From a virus, in the IMG/VR virus record IMGVR_UViG_3300020421_001998, positions 1-63,076 of that record: a stretch of DNA of 63,076 nucleotides; one strand, 5' to 3'. The position numbers and the translations under genes were made by a program. Under the pieces are notes generated by a model that did not search any database, had not been told where the DNA came from, and saw only the letters and a program-made list of their open reading frames with translations. Below are positions 1-6,751 of the stretch, piece by piece. Positions within the stretch are counted from its first letter, which is position 1; every line of letters starts with the position of its first letter.

Positions 1-2
1 AA

Positions 3-767
3 GGTTTTTATGACCCTAACGGTATATACCCGAAATACAAGGATGAGACGGATACTAATAGATTGGCCGTTAACGGTAATAACCCTCATCTATCGTTAGA
101 GTTGCGTAAGTTAAGTCGTATTACTGGCGTCCCAACAGCCGACTTTGATTTGGTATCTGTACAAGACCACGTGGCCTCTGACATAGAGGCAAGTGATGGC
201 GATACTTGGAGTCAGCCGTCTATACCATATGCGGCCAGTTATCCATACAATCACGTTTACGAATCAGAAAGTGGCCATATAAAAGAATATGATGACACAA
301 AGGGGTCAGAGAGAATATACGAGGCGCATAGAACAGGCACGTCATTTGAAATATCACCAGACGGCACCAAAACCGATATAATAAAAGGCGACCATTATAA
401 CATAACTTACGGTAAGAGTCAAGCTCTTATTGAAGGGAAGTCGGACTTGACAATAGGTGGCCGACATAAACTATACATTAACAAAGACGGCGCAGTAGAT
501 AACCATTACGATATACAAGTAGGGCCAAACGCCAACATTAACATACAAGTAGATAAAGGTAATTTAAACCTAGTTGTAAAAGATGGCTCGTTAAATAGTA
601 ATGTATCAGGTGATTACAATGTCAAGGTTGGCGGTAATTATAACCTAGACGTAAGAGGCAATCTAACAGAGACCATATCAGGTACAAAGACATCTAATAC
701 AACGCAGAGTGTCACTCACAGAGGAAGTACCTTTAAGGTAGTGGCCAATAGAATAGACCTTAACTAA
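3..767 (+). CDS. gp5: Baseplate hub / tail lysozyme gp5, C-terminal part (5' truncated)
   Basis: The reading frame is already open at base 3, so the gene starts upstream of the window; a TTG at 63 is only an internal codon. The first visible residues (FYDPNGIYPKYKDETDTNRL) join directly to the rest. From about residue 110 the protein is a run of short alternating repeats rich in Gly, Asn, Asp and Val (for example GDYNVKVGGNYNLDVRGN), as expected for the triple-stranded beta-helix at the C-terminus of T4 gp5, the membrane-puncturing needle under the baseplate hub. The lysozyme and OB-fold parts would lie outside the window. Position upstream of PAAR, gp25, gp6 and gp8 genes agrees with the T4 order. 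Family call is inference from repeat pattern plus context. Confidence 0.82.
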   Translation, partial: GFYDPNGIYPKYKDETDTNRLAVNGNNPHLSLELRKLSRITGVPTADFDLVSVQDHVASDIEASDGDTWSQPSIPYAASYPYNHVYESESGHIKEYDDTKGSERIYEAHRTGTSFEISPDGTKTDIIKGDHYNITYGKSQALIEGKSDLTIGGRHKLYINKDGAVDNHYDIQVGPNANINIQVDKGNLNLVVKDGSLNSNVSGDYNVKVGGNYNLDVRGNLTETISGTKTSNTTQSVTHRGSTFKVVANRIDLN

Positions 768-821
768 ATAAATCCACCAGCAGAAAAAACGCTATTGTAA
801 AAGTGATTGAATTTTCTAAAC

Positions 822-829
822 TATAAATG
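822..829 (+). promoter_or_regulatory. Weak late-promoter-like octamer TATAAATG
   Basis: One mismatch from the TATAAATA late promoter, located 35 bases before the next start codon in a 97-base intergenic gap. The same imperfect octamer also occurs inside genes (15762, 47418), so this site is only a candidate. Confidence 0.3.
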
Positions 830-864
830 CAATAACATCCAGCAGACATATAGGAGACTTACAA

Positions 865-1104
865 ATGTTGTTAAAAAGTTTAAAGGAAAAATCCTCGGAT
901 ATAAAAGCACGTTGGAAGAAGGCTTGCAATACAGATAATATCATTGACTTTTCAGTTGATGTAGGTCTTATTGCGTTTGATGTATTATCAAGTCCCATAC
1001 TTATAGTTGTACGAATATTCCGTTGGGGTATGAATAAATGGGTCAACGGCTACATTAAGAGATTTTTAAAATGGTTTGTTCACAAAGTATTAAGAATAAG
1101 ATAA
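865..1104 (+). CDS. Small membrane-associated protein, 79 aa
   Basis: ATG at 865 is preceded by a good Shine-Dalgarno (AGGAGA at 852). The protein has a basic N-terminus, a hydrophobic stretch in the middle (about residues 32-51, VGLIAFDVLSSPILIVVRIF) and a strongly basic C-terminus rich in Lys, Arg and Trp, so an amphipathic or membrane-inserted protein is likely. It is followed, with a 34-base overlap, by another tiny membrane protein and then by two more membrane-anchored proteins, which suggests an envelope or lysis role for the group. No family is recognised and no function is assigned. Confidence 0.65.
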   Translation: MLLKSLKEKSSDIKARWKKACNTDNIIDFSVDVGLIAFDVLSSPILIVVRIFRWGMNKWVNGYIKRFLKWFVHKVLRIR

Positions 1105-1205
1105 AACGTATTATCAAGTATTCCTTTTGGTTCTTTCTTATCAAAGGCCTACTATGGTTACTACTATCATATATGTTTGCTCAAGGACTTCTTTATTATA
1201 CATAG
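1071..1205 (+). CDS. Very small membrane protein, 44 aa, overlapping the previous gene
   Basis: ATG at 1071 opens a 44-codon frame ending with TAG at 1203-1205. The product has a basic N-terminus (MVCSQSIKNKIKRIIK) followed by one hydrophobic segment (about residues 18-43, rich in Phe, Leu and Trp) and almost no C-terminal tail: a single-span membrane protein. It overlaps the upstream gene by 34 bases in another frame. No clear Shine-Dalgarno is visible, so translation could depend on coupling. Size and topology resemble small holin-like or antiholin-like phage proteins, but that is only a guess. Confidence 0.45.
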   Translation: MVCSQSIKNKIKRIIKYSFWFFLIKGLLWLLLSYMFAQGLLYYT

Positions 1206-1338
1206 TGGTGTTGAAACTTCAGGAAACCAGCTCCAGGTAACCTAGGTCCGTTTTATCAAAAAAAATTCCCAGGATATAAAAATACAATTGGAAGTTTACT
1301 ATATAGGATACACTACATTTCTTCTATAAGGACTTTCA

Positions 1339-1806
1339 ATGTTAGACCCTATCACAGCGGTGGCGACGGCCACCTCAGCATTTAATCTAATTAAAAAAGG
1401 CATTGCATTTGGTAACGATTTAGATACTATGACTAAATCTCTTTCTCGTTGGTATGGTGCTGTATCTGATTTTAATTACGCAGAAAAGGAAGTAAATTCA
1501 AAAGGCAGTATTTCTAAACTATTAATGAAAGGTAGTATAGAAAAGATGGCTCTTGATATTACGGTAAATAAACAAAAGATACTTGAACAAGAAAAAGAAT
1601 TACGGACTCTTATAACTTATACGTATGGTCCTAATATCTATAATGAAATGATTGAATTAAGACGGCGATTAAAAAAGCAACGTGAAGACGAAATCTATCG
1701 CAGACGTGAATTTAAAAACCAATGTATAGAGGCCGGATTAGTAATACTCTTAATGTGTTTAATTGGCGGCGTTGTCTTATTTCTAACGTATTTGACGGTC
1801 TCTTAA
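1339..1806 (+). CDS. Membrane-anchored coiled-coil protein, 155 aa
   Basis: ATG at 1339 follows AAGGA at 1328-1332. The N-terminal half begins MLDPITAVATATSAFNLIKK; residues 60-125 are a long charged helix (many Lys, Glu and Arg, coiled-coil-like), and residues 132-153 form one hydrophobic segment, giving a C-tail-anchored protein. I recall similar proteins near baseplate genes of other marine T4-like phages, always without assigned function. An inner-membrane lysis component (holin or i-spanin) would fit the topology, but no family motif proves it. The next gene is another small membrane protein 16 bases downstream. Confidence 0.7.
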   Translation: MLDPITAVATATSAFNLIKKGIAFGNDLDTMTKSLSRWYGAVSDFNYAEKEVNSKGSISKLLMKGSIEKMALDITVNKQKILEQEKELRTLITYTYGPNIYNEMIELRRRLKKQREDEIYRRREFKNQCIEAGLVILLMCLIGGVVLFLTYLTVS

Positions 1807-1822
1807 ACTCTAAATATATTCT

Positions 1823-1984
1823 ATGTCGGTTAATATCGGCCTATTATTAATTACTTTTATTATATTGGTAATTACTATTATTGTTATACGTTTAGCGTCG
1901 GATTCTTCGGACTCGGAAAAACTTAAAGAGCCAGATGAGCCTAACGCTTTGACTGAATTTCGGAAACGAATGGGATTAGATTAA
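1823..1984 (+). CDS. Small single-span membrane protein, 53 aa
   Basis: ATG at 1823, TAA at 1982-1984. Residues 5-24 are almost purely Ile, Leu, Val and Thr (one transmembrane segment); the rest is a short acidic linker (SDSSDSEKLKEPDEPN) and a charged tail ending LTEFRKRMGLD. The Shine-Dalgarno is poor. The 3' end overlaps the convergent oxygenase gene by four bases. It lies immediately after the 155-aa membrane-anchored protein, and the two may work together. Function unknown. Confidence 0.6.
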   Translation: MSVNIGLLLITFIILVITIIVIRLASDSSDSEKLKEPDEPNALTEFRKRMGLD

Positions 1985-2526
1985 ACGTAATGAAGATATG
2001 AGCCTATTATATATTTTGGTTTGGAAATAGGTTTATGTCCAGTATGTAAATAGGTCCACATAGGCGGAAACATTAATAGTCTTCCTACTTTAGGTTTGAT
2101 AGAAACATCAAAGTTAGAGAACGAGGTGGCCCCTTCTTTGTTTTCATCCAAATATAAAAAGAATACTAAAAATCTCCTTGCAGAATTATAATCGCCTACA
2201 TCAACGTGTTCTTTAAACTCATCAATATCATTAGGCATATATCGTTTCATACGTATTGCTTCAAAACCATATTGACTCGGCCATTGTGTAGGTGTTATTC
2301 CTACTTCTTTTGCATATGTGCCAATTTTTGATTTAAAGGTAGTATAAAGACCATCAACTATGGGTTTCCAATCTTTATGTTTATTGAGTTGTATTTCTTT
2401 AAATGAACGGTGACCTTTTAAGATTGTGTCTTCTTGTTGGTCAGTATTGACTTCAAACTTTTCAATTATCTGTTTACAAATTTGAGGGTCTAATACATCA
2501 TCATATACTTTTATAAAATTTTCCAT
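1981..2526 (-). CDS. 2OG-Fe(II) oxygenase (prolyl-hydroxylase-like), 181 aa
   Basis: Predicted non-heme iron, 2-oxoglutarate-dependent hydroxylase. The iron-binding pattern is visible: H107-V-D109 (HxD) in the segment DEFKEHVDVGDYNSA, a distal His at H161 or H164 (WTYLHTGHKP), and a basic residue for 2-oxoglutarate at K169/K171 before the last strand. Small stand-alone oxygenases of this kind are common in marine T4-like phages; their substrates are mostly unknown (protein side chains or nucleotides are both possible). It is transcribed leftward, against its neighbours, and its upstream region is shared with the rightward hydroxylase at 2588. A weak Shine-Dalgarno (CAGGTG) precedes the ATG. 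Confidence 0.85.
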   Translation of the reverse strand: MENFIKVYDDVLDPQICKQIIEKFEVNTDQQEDTILKGHRSFKEIQLNKHKDWKPIVDGLYTTFKSKIGTYAKEVGITPTQWPSQYGFEAIRMKRYMPNDIDEFKEHVDVGDYNSARRFLVFFLYLDENKEGATSFSNFDVSIKPKVGRLLMFPPMWTYLHTGHKPISKPKYIIGSYLHYV

Positions 2527-2587
2527 TTTTCACCTGTTGAAACTTCCTAATACTATCATTATATAGGCTCAATGTCAATGCCTAAAT

Positions 2588-3187
2588 ATGTGTATGGCAA
2601 ACTTTATACACTATTACGAATATGCTTTAGGCATAGATATTGACAAGTTAGGCAAAGCCTACTTTGATATACGCAAACACTTATCGTTTAACACGGATGA
2701 TAAAAGCAAGATTGATTTCAATGCTATTTGTGTTAACAGAAAACCAGGTGATGAAGATTCTATAACAGGTGGAAATATAAGAGGTCTATATTGGACTAAA
2801 CCTGATACAGATAATTTTGAACAGAAACGACTAGAGCCGGTAGACGAAGCCGCTTATACTGAAATTTGTCCTGAATTTAAGGATACTTACTTTGAAGAAG
2901 TATATAATATACTAAAGAGTAATTTCGGTAAAATCGGTAGAGTTAGAATATTAATGAAACCACCAAGAAGTTGTTTATCTTGGCATAGGGATCCAGAGCC
3001 ACGTATTCACGTACCTATAATTACAAATGAAGGATGTAAAATGGTTATTGAAGACGAGTCTTTTCATATGCCGGCAAATGGTAGTGCTTATGTTACCGAT
3101 AATACAAAGTATCACAATTTTTTTAATGGTAGTGAAATAGATAGAGTTCATTTAGTTGCAACTTTATTAAGACCATTTTACACGTAG
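2588..3187 (+). CDS. 2OG-Fe(II) oxygenase, aspartyl/asparaginyl beta-hydroxylase-like, 199 aa
   Basis: The motif SWHRDPEPRIHVPI gives H133-x-D135 as iron ligands; H176 in KYHNFFNGS is the likely distal ligand and R187 (DRVHLVA) the 2-oxoglutarate anchor, the arrangement seen in aspartyl/asparaginyl hydroxylases. ATG at 2588 is used; a second ATG two codons later (2594) is equally possible. It diverges from the 181-aa oxygenase and runs into the IscA-like gene 7 bases downstream. An iron-dependent enzyme next to an Fe-S carrier suggests a small iron-linked unit (inference). Substrate unknown. Confidence 0.85.
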   Translation: MCMANFIHYYEYALGIDIDKLGKAYFDIRKHLSFNTDDKSKIDFNAICVNRKPGDEDSITGGNIRGLYWTKPDTDNFEQKRLEPVDEAAYTEICPEFKDTYFEEVYNILKSNFGKIGRVRILMKPPRSCLSWHRDPEPRIHVPIITNEGCKMVIEDESFHMPANGSAYVTDNTKYHNFFNGSEIDRVHLVATLLRPFYT

Positions 3188-3194
3188 AGGAGAT

Positions 3195-3503
3195 ATGATT
3201 AAATTAACAGACAATGCTTATAAAAGACTTAACGAATTACGTAAGAAGAATGACAAAAATTTTGTTAGACTTGACATTAAAGGTGGTGGTTGTGCTGGGT
3301 TTAATTACCATTGGAGTTTTGCACACGAAGAACAACGAAATGACGTTGTGGTTGATGACGTACTTTTAGTTAGTAGAGATTACGAATTATATCTTATGGG
3401 TTTAGAATTAGATTATAGTTATGATGATTTTGAATCTATGTTTAAATTTAATAATCCAAAGGCTACAAGTTCTTGTGGTTGTGGTACATCTTTTAGCGTA
3501 TAA
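3195..3503 (+). CDS. IscA/ErpA/HesB-type Fe-S cluster carrier, 102 aa
   Basis: A-type iron-sulfur carrier of the HesB/IscA family. All three cluster-binding cysteines are visible: C33 in IKGGGCAGFNY and C94-G-C96 in SSCGCGTSF near the C-terminus; length matches the family (about 105-110 aa). The role would be to hold or deliver Fe-S clusters, perhaps to phage or host radical SAM and other Fe-S enzymes; the window itself encodes two radical SAM proteins (inference). Shine-Dalgarno AGAGGAG lies just upstream. The TAA stop overlaps the late promoter of the next gene. Confidence 0.93.
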   Translation: MIKLTDNAYKRLNELRKKNDKNFVRLDIKGGGCAGFNYHWSFAHEEQRNDVVVDDVLLVSRDYELYLMGLELDYSYDDFESMFKFNNPKATSSCGCGTSFSV

Positions 3504-3506
3504 ATA
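3499..3506 (+). promoter_or_regulatory. Late promoter TATAAATA
   Basis: Exact T4-type late octamer. It overlaps the stop codon of the IscA-like gene and ends five bases before the ATG at 3512, so a transcript starting at the usual distance would be nearly leaderless. Confidence 0.75.
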
Positions 3507-3511
3507 GTAGT

Positions 3512-4732
3512 ATGACTTACTCACGTTCAAACATAAACACATTTTACGGACCACTTTTACGTAAAAGAATTAATAACGAAACGGCTAAGATAGATTCTGG
3601 CTTTGAAACGGTAGACACACAAAAATTAAGTACAACAGATTTTGGTACACATTTTCAAAATCATTCAGCAGTAGGTTTTGATTCACATATAAAACCAACA
3701 AGTGCAGTTGTAGATTTAGGAACATCAACAGATAATTGGCGACACATCTATGCTAGTGGTACAATACACGTAGGTAATAAATCTTTTGGTGCAGTAGGTA
3801 ATGCTATTGATACAGGCACAGATAATTTCGCAACAACAGATTTAACGGTCAGAGGTAATTTAAATGTACAAGGTTCTACGGTAACCGTAGATACAGCATT
3901 AGTACAATTACAAAATGGTTTTGTATTTGAAGGTTCTACACCAGATGATTACGAAACTACAATGACTGCCACAAATCCTACACAGGATAATACAATAACA
4001 ATACCAAATGAATCAGGTAATATTGTATTAACAGAATCAGCAGGCGCAGTACAAACAAACACAATTGCTAATAGTGCAGTTACCAATGATAAGATTGCAG
4101 ATACATCAATAAGAGCTGCAAAATTAAATTTAGGTTCAGATACGGTTTCTGTTAATACACTTTCAGCAACAGACGTAAACGCAACAAGTGTTTCAGGTAA
4201 TTCAATAACAGGTGTTATACAAACAGCTGCTCAACCAAATATAACTTCATTAGGAACGTTAACAGCATTAAATGTAGATAACTTAACTTTTGATGGTAAT
4301 ACAATTGGTTCTTCAACAACTCAAATTAATTTTACAAAAAATCTAGTAATTTCGGGAACCGTAACCTGTGATTCATTTACACAATTAAATACGGAAGAAG
4401 CAGGTCCTTTAGTAGATGACAAAGGCGAAGTTAGATTAGTACCAGGTAATACACAATCAGCCGCATATGTTTTAGTATTAAGTGACCACGGTAAACATAT
4501 TAATACAAGTGCTCAAGTTACCGTGCCTGCTAACGTTTTTTCAGCAGGTATGTCAATTACAATTGCAAACACATCAGCCGCTGGTATAAACTTAATTCAA
4601 GGTTCAGGACTAACTTTAAGAAATGCAGGTCAAACTACTACTGGTGACAGAGTGATAAACAATTATGGTTTAGTTACCGTATTTTTCACATCTGCTACCG
4701 AAGCTTACGCTAGTGGTTCAGGACTTGCATAA
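3512..4732 (+). CDS. Tail fibre-like structural protein, 406 aa
   Basis: Low-complexity, Thr/Ser/Asn/Gly-rich beta protein typical of phage fibres. Features seen: an N-terminal part with LGTSTDNWRHIYASGTIHV, a pattern of marine phage fibre proteins; a GFVFEGSTPDDYETTM module ending NESGNIVLTES, also found in the proteins at 23086 and 42522; and a C-terminal globular part (residues 300-406). ATG at 3512 is set by the adjacent late promoter and stop codon. The stop overlaps the start of the glycine-rich protein (TAATG), so the two are translationally coupled; this may be a fibre shaft and its tip (inference). Confidence 0.75.
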   Translation: MTYSRSNINTFYGPLLRKRINNETAKIDSGFETVDTQKLSTTDFGTHFQNHSAVGFDSHIKPTSAVVDLGTSTDNWRHIYASGTIHVGNKSFGAVGNAIDTGTDNFATTDLTVRGNLNVQGSTVTVDTALVQLQNGFVFEGSTPDDYETTMTATNPTQDNTITIPNESGNIVLTESAGAVQTNTIANSAVTNDKIADTSIRAAKLNLGSDTVSVNTLSATDVNATSVSGNSITGVIQTAAQPNITSLGTLTALNVDNLTFDGNTIGSSTTQINFTKNLVISGTVTCDSFTQLNTEEAGPLVDDKGEVRLVPGNTQSAAYVLVLSDHGKHINTSAQVTVPANVFSAGMSITIANTSAAGINLIQGSGLTLRNAGQTTTGDRVINNYGLVTVFFTSATEAYASGSGLA

Positions 4733-5661
4733 TGACTCATTATAATTTATTAGCAGCTAGAGGAGGTTTTTCCCCAATTTCGGCCTCTGGTGGAACAGAA
4801 TCAACTTTTGATTACAACTCAACTTGGAAAGCACATTCATTCACATACACAGGTAGCGAACAAACCTTAACAATTTCGGATGCAGGATCCGAAGGCAAAT
4901 TAAGTATTATTTGTATCGGTGGTGGAGGTGGAAGAGGTGGTCAATCTGGTAATAACGGAGGCGGTGGCGGCTACGTTAGAAAAATGGATATTAATATTAG
5001 ACCTTATTCATCATTAAGAGTATCAGTAGGTGGTGGAGGAGGAGGTGGTCACGGTTGTTGTGGGTCGTGTGGCGCCGGAGGTGGAGGCGGTTCTGGATTT
5101 ATAGGTTCAGGTGGCCGTGCTTGGTCTTCAGGTCCTGGTGGATGCTCTGCCGGAGGAGGTGGAGGCGGAGGAGGTTCCTTCGTAGTTGACGATTCAGGTA
5201 ATACAGACACAACAAATATTATTGTTGCTTCCGGAGGTGGAGGCGGCGGAGGAGGAAGAGAAGGTTGTGGAGGTGCCGGCCGAGGAGGTTCGGGTGGTGG
5301 AAATGGTGAAAACGGTGGTAATGCAAGTTCTTCAGGTGGCGCTGCCGGTGGAAGAGGAGATGGAAGTTATACTGGTGGAGCGGGAGGTAATCCTGGTGGA
5401 GACCGTTCCGGAGGAGGCGGTGGCGGCGGAGGTTTTGCCGGCGGAAATGCAGCTTCTAACGGAGGAGGTGATTGCTCTGGAAAAGGTGGAGGCGGAGGTG
5501 GTAGAGGTTATCCATCAAACGCTGAACAATTTAAACAATCTAATAGTACAAGTTCGCCAAGTGATGATGACGCTGTACTTGCAACATTAAAAGATGGTGG
5601 TTATGGTAACGCAAATGGAACAGGTGGTAAAGTAATTATATTTTATATGATTGCACCGTAA
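4732..5661 (+). CDS. Glycine-rich adhesin-like tip protein, 309 aa
   Basis: Residues about 62-265 are dominated by poly-Gly blocks of 4-9 residues separated by short variable loops, with a few Cys (HGCCGSCG); the ends are ordinary beta sequence (SFTYTGSEQTLTIS; C-terminal GGKVIIFYMIAP). This matches the Gly-rich domain of phage tail-tip proteins. In T4-like phages with a gp38-type adhesin (Salmonella phage S16 for example) similar Gly motifs pack as polyglycine type II helices that present receptor-binding loops. Coupling to the upstream fibre gene supports a distal-tip role. Receptor binding is inference. Confidence 0.75.
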   Translation: MTHYNLLAARGGFSPISASGGTESTFDYNSTWKAHSFTYTGSEQTLTISDAGSEGKLSIICIGGGGGRGGQSGNNGGGGGYVRKMDINIRPYSSLRVSVGGGGGGGHGCCGSCGAGGGGGSGFIGSGGRAWSSGPGGCSAGGGGGGGGSFVVDDSGNTDTTNIIVASGGGGGGGGREGCGGAGRGGSGGGNGENGGNASSSGGAAGGRGDGSYTGGAGGNPGGDRSGGGGGGGGFAGGNAASNGGGDCSGKGGGGGGRGYPSNAEQFKQSNSTSSPSDDDAVLATLKDGGYGNANGTGGKVIIFYMIAP

Positions 5662-5669
5662 GGAAAAAT

Positions 5670-6134
5670 ATGGCAGTATTAAAAGTAAAATTTGACACAA
5701 CATCAAGAGAGTGGGAAGTATCTGATTTAGAACACGGTACTTTTCGTGATGAAGAGTGTGATTTAAACTTTGATGATTTATATATTCATTGGGGTTTTAA
5801 AAATGGTTCAGCAAATAGTATTGTATTTGATAAACTAACTTTTGGTTGTACAATTACAAAAGATGGTGTTGAAGTTGCAAACATAACTAGGCCGTCCTCG
5901 CCTAAAGGTTCTTATATAAGAACAGATACAGAATTTATGGAAATTGACCACATAGATACAGACGCTGGTCAAACTTACAATTTAAATATTTGGGTTGATG
6001 AACAAGGTATTAGAAATGAAAAGACTTTAGAAGTTTCAATACCAAGTTATCCTGATTATGGTTTAGAATATTCCAATACTCATCCGGAACAACCTGACTA
6101 TGATTTGTTTATAAGTCAGGAAGATGAAAGTTAA
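5670..6134 (+). CDS. Conserved hypothetical virion-region protein, 154 aa
   Basis: ATG at 5670 follows AAGGAAAA and lies 8 bases after the adhesin-like gene. The protein is acidic, predicted beta-rich (for example KVKFDTTSREWEVSDLEHG and NIWVDEQGIRNEKTLEVSIP) with an Asp/Glu/Pro-rich tail. It could be a small Ig-like structural or accessory protein of the fibre, given its place in the same unit, but no family is recognised. Its end overlaps the start of the Cys-rich protein by 11 bases. Confidence 0.6.
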   Translation: MAVLKVKFDTTSREWEVSDLEHGTFRDEECDLNFDDLYIHWGFKNGSANSIVFDKLTFGCTITKDGVEVANITRPSSPKGSYIRTDTEFMEIDHIDTDAGQTYNLNIWVDEQGIRNEKTLEVSIPSYPDYGLEYSNTHPEQPDYDLFISQEDES

Positions 6135-6300
6135 TACATTAAATCCTTTTTTAGAACAGAAAGAAGCACAAGCTAGATTTAACATTTGTGCTAAATGTGA
6201 TAAATTTAACAAGACCACTTTTATGTGTAAAGAGTGTTGGTGTTTTATGAAAGTAAAATGCAAGTTAAAGAAATCAAAGTGTCCAATAGGCAAGTGGTAA
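6124..6300 (+). CDS. Cys-rich zinc-ribbon-like small protein, 58 aa
   Basis: ATG at 6124, TAA at 6298-6300. Seven cysteines fall in the pattern CAKC - CKECWC - C - C, with the ending KKSKCPIGKW. This looks like the small Cys-rich phage and bacterial proteins that end in CP(I/L)GKW and have a CxxC..CxxCxC core, probably binding zinc. No function is known to me. The start overlaps the preceding gene by 11 bases; the stop abuts a late promoter. The frame is real: the codons follow the local AT-rich usage and the Cys pattern is regular. Confidence 0.7.
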   Translation: MKVNTLNPFLEQKEAQARFNICAKCDKFNKTTFMCKECWCFMKVKCKLKKSKCPIGKW

Positions 6301-6308
6301 TATAAATA
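6301..6308 (+). promoter_or_regulatory. Late promoter TATAAATA
   Basis: Exact octamer directly after the stop of the Cys-rich gene, 79 bases before the start of the 51-aa basic protein; the space between holds three hairpins. Confidence 0.75.
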
Positions 6309-6316
6309 GTTATAAT

Positions 6317-6382
6317 CGTTTATCCTGAAACGGACGGAAGTAAACCACCAATGGTTGAAGAAACGCTCTTTAATTAAAGGAG
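6317..6382 (+). promoter_or_regulatory. Structured 5' leader with three successive hairpins
   Basis: Three short stems can be drawn by eye: CGTTT (6317-6321) with AAACG (6328-6332), loop of 6; AACCA (6343-6347) with TGGTT (6352-6356), loop of 4; and CTCTTT (6366-6371) with AAAGGAG (6377-6382 used, one G-U pair), loop of 5. The last stem contains the Shine-Dalgarno of the gene at 6388. GC content is higher than in other leaders here. This could be a translational control element or a small structured RNA; it has not been folded by program. Confidence 0.5.
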
Positions 6383-6387
6383 TATGT

Positions 6388-6543
6388 ATGGACTTGTTAA
6401 AAGACCTACGAGCTTTAAGAAAAGAGAAAAGTAAAGAAATCTCTACTAAAGCTCAATTAAGAAAACGAAGTAAAGATAGTATTGCTAGACCAAAGGCGAA
6501 GAAAAATCTTTTTTCTACTGACCCACGTATGCAAGGTATATAA
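6388..6543 (+). CDS. Small basic protein, 51 aa
   Basis: ATG at 6388 is chosen because AAAGGAG lies at the right distance upstream; an in-frame TTG at 6355 falls inside the leader hairpins. The product (starting MDLLKDLRALRKEKSKEIST) is highly basic, rich in Lys and Arg, with no hydrophobic segment, so nucleic-acid or capsid-interior binding is possible. It is expressed from the late promoter at 6301 behind a structured leader. Not recognised. Confidence 0.6.
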   Translation: MDLLKDLRALRKEKSKEISTKAQLRKRSKDSIARPKAKKNLFSTDPRMQGI

Positions 6544-6546
6544 GAT

Positions 6547-6624
6547 TGGCCTGCTCGGTAGGACTCGAACCTACGACCCACAGCTTAGAAGGCTGTTGCT
6601 CTAATCCAGCTGAGCTACGAGCAG
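6547..6624 (-). tRNA. tRNA-Arg(UCU)
   Basis: Read on the minus strand: acceptor stem CTGCTCG pairs with CGAGCAG, then discriminator G and an encoded CCA (6549-6547). The anticodon stem ACAGC/GCTGT holds loop CTTCTAA, so the anticodon is TCT. The T arm has GTAGG TTCGAGT CCTAC. It reads AGA, which looks like the main Arg codon of genes in this window. Confidence 0.95.
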
Positions 6625-6668
6625 TTTGTGTATTATGCAGGAGTATTATTTGATTGTCAAGTCTGAAT

Positions 6669-6745
6669 TGGTCGGAGTGGTAGGATTTGAACCTACGACC
6701 CTTGCGTCCCAAACGCAATGCGCTACCAGGCTGCGCTACACTCCG
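6669..6745 (-). tRNA. tRNA-Pro(UGG)
   Basis: Read on the minus strand: acceptor CGGAGTG with CACTCCG, discriminator A and encoded CCA (6671-6669). The anticodon stem TTGCG/CGCAA holds loop TTTGGGA, anticodon TGG. The D arm has the usual AGCGCAGCCTGGTAGCGC. It reads CCA, apparently the preferred Pro codon of the phage genes, and precedes tRNA-Arg in the leftward transcript. Confidence 0.95.
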
Positions 6746-6751
6746 GTAATT

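Noticed and set aside
816-1046. Minus-strand 76-aa open frame opposite the 79-aa membrane protein
   Set aside because: The plus-strand gene has a clear Shine-Dalgarno; the minus frame has none and starts inside that gene.
1209-2546. A 12-base word (TGTTGAAACTTC) at 1209 and 2535, considered as a regulatory repeat
   Set aside because: Only two copies, in different relation to the nearby genes; may be chance.
4915-5525. Dense short repeats that might suggest a CRISPR array or VNTR
   Set aside because: They are imperfect Gly codon runs in one long reading frame, without equal spacers.
5186-5590. Open frame rich in Glu and Val across the glycine-rich gene
   Set aside because: It is the +1 shadow of GGA/GGT repeats of the adhesin-like gene, with no ribosome site and a composition that only reflects those repeats.
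6515-6718. Minus-strand open frame across the tRNA region
   Set aside because: It reads through both tRNA genes, whose structure explains the sequence.
6547-6745. tRNA genes as a prophage attachment site
   Set aside because: No integrase or repressor is visible and the phage type is lytic; no duplicated tRNA end was seen.
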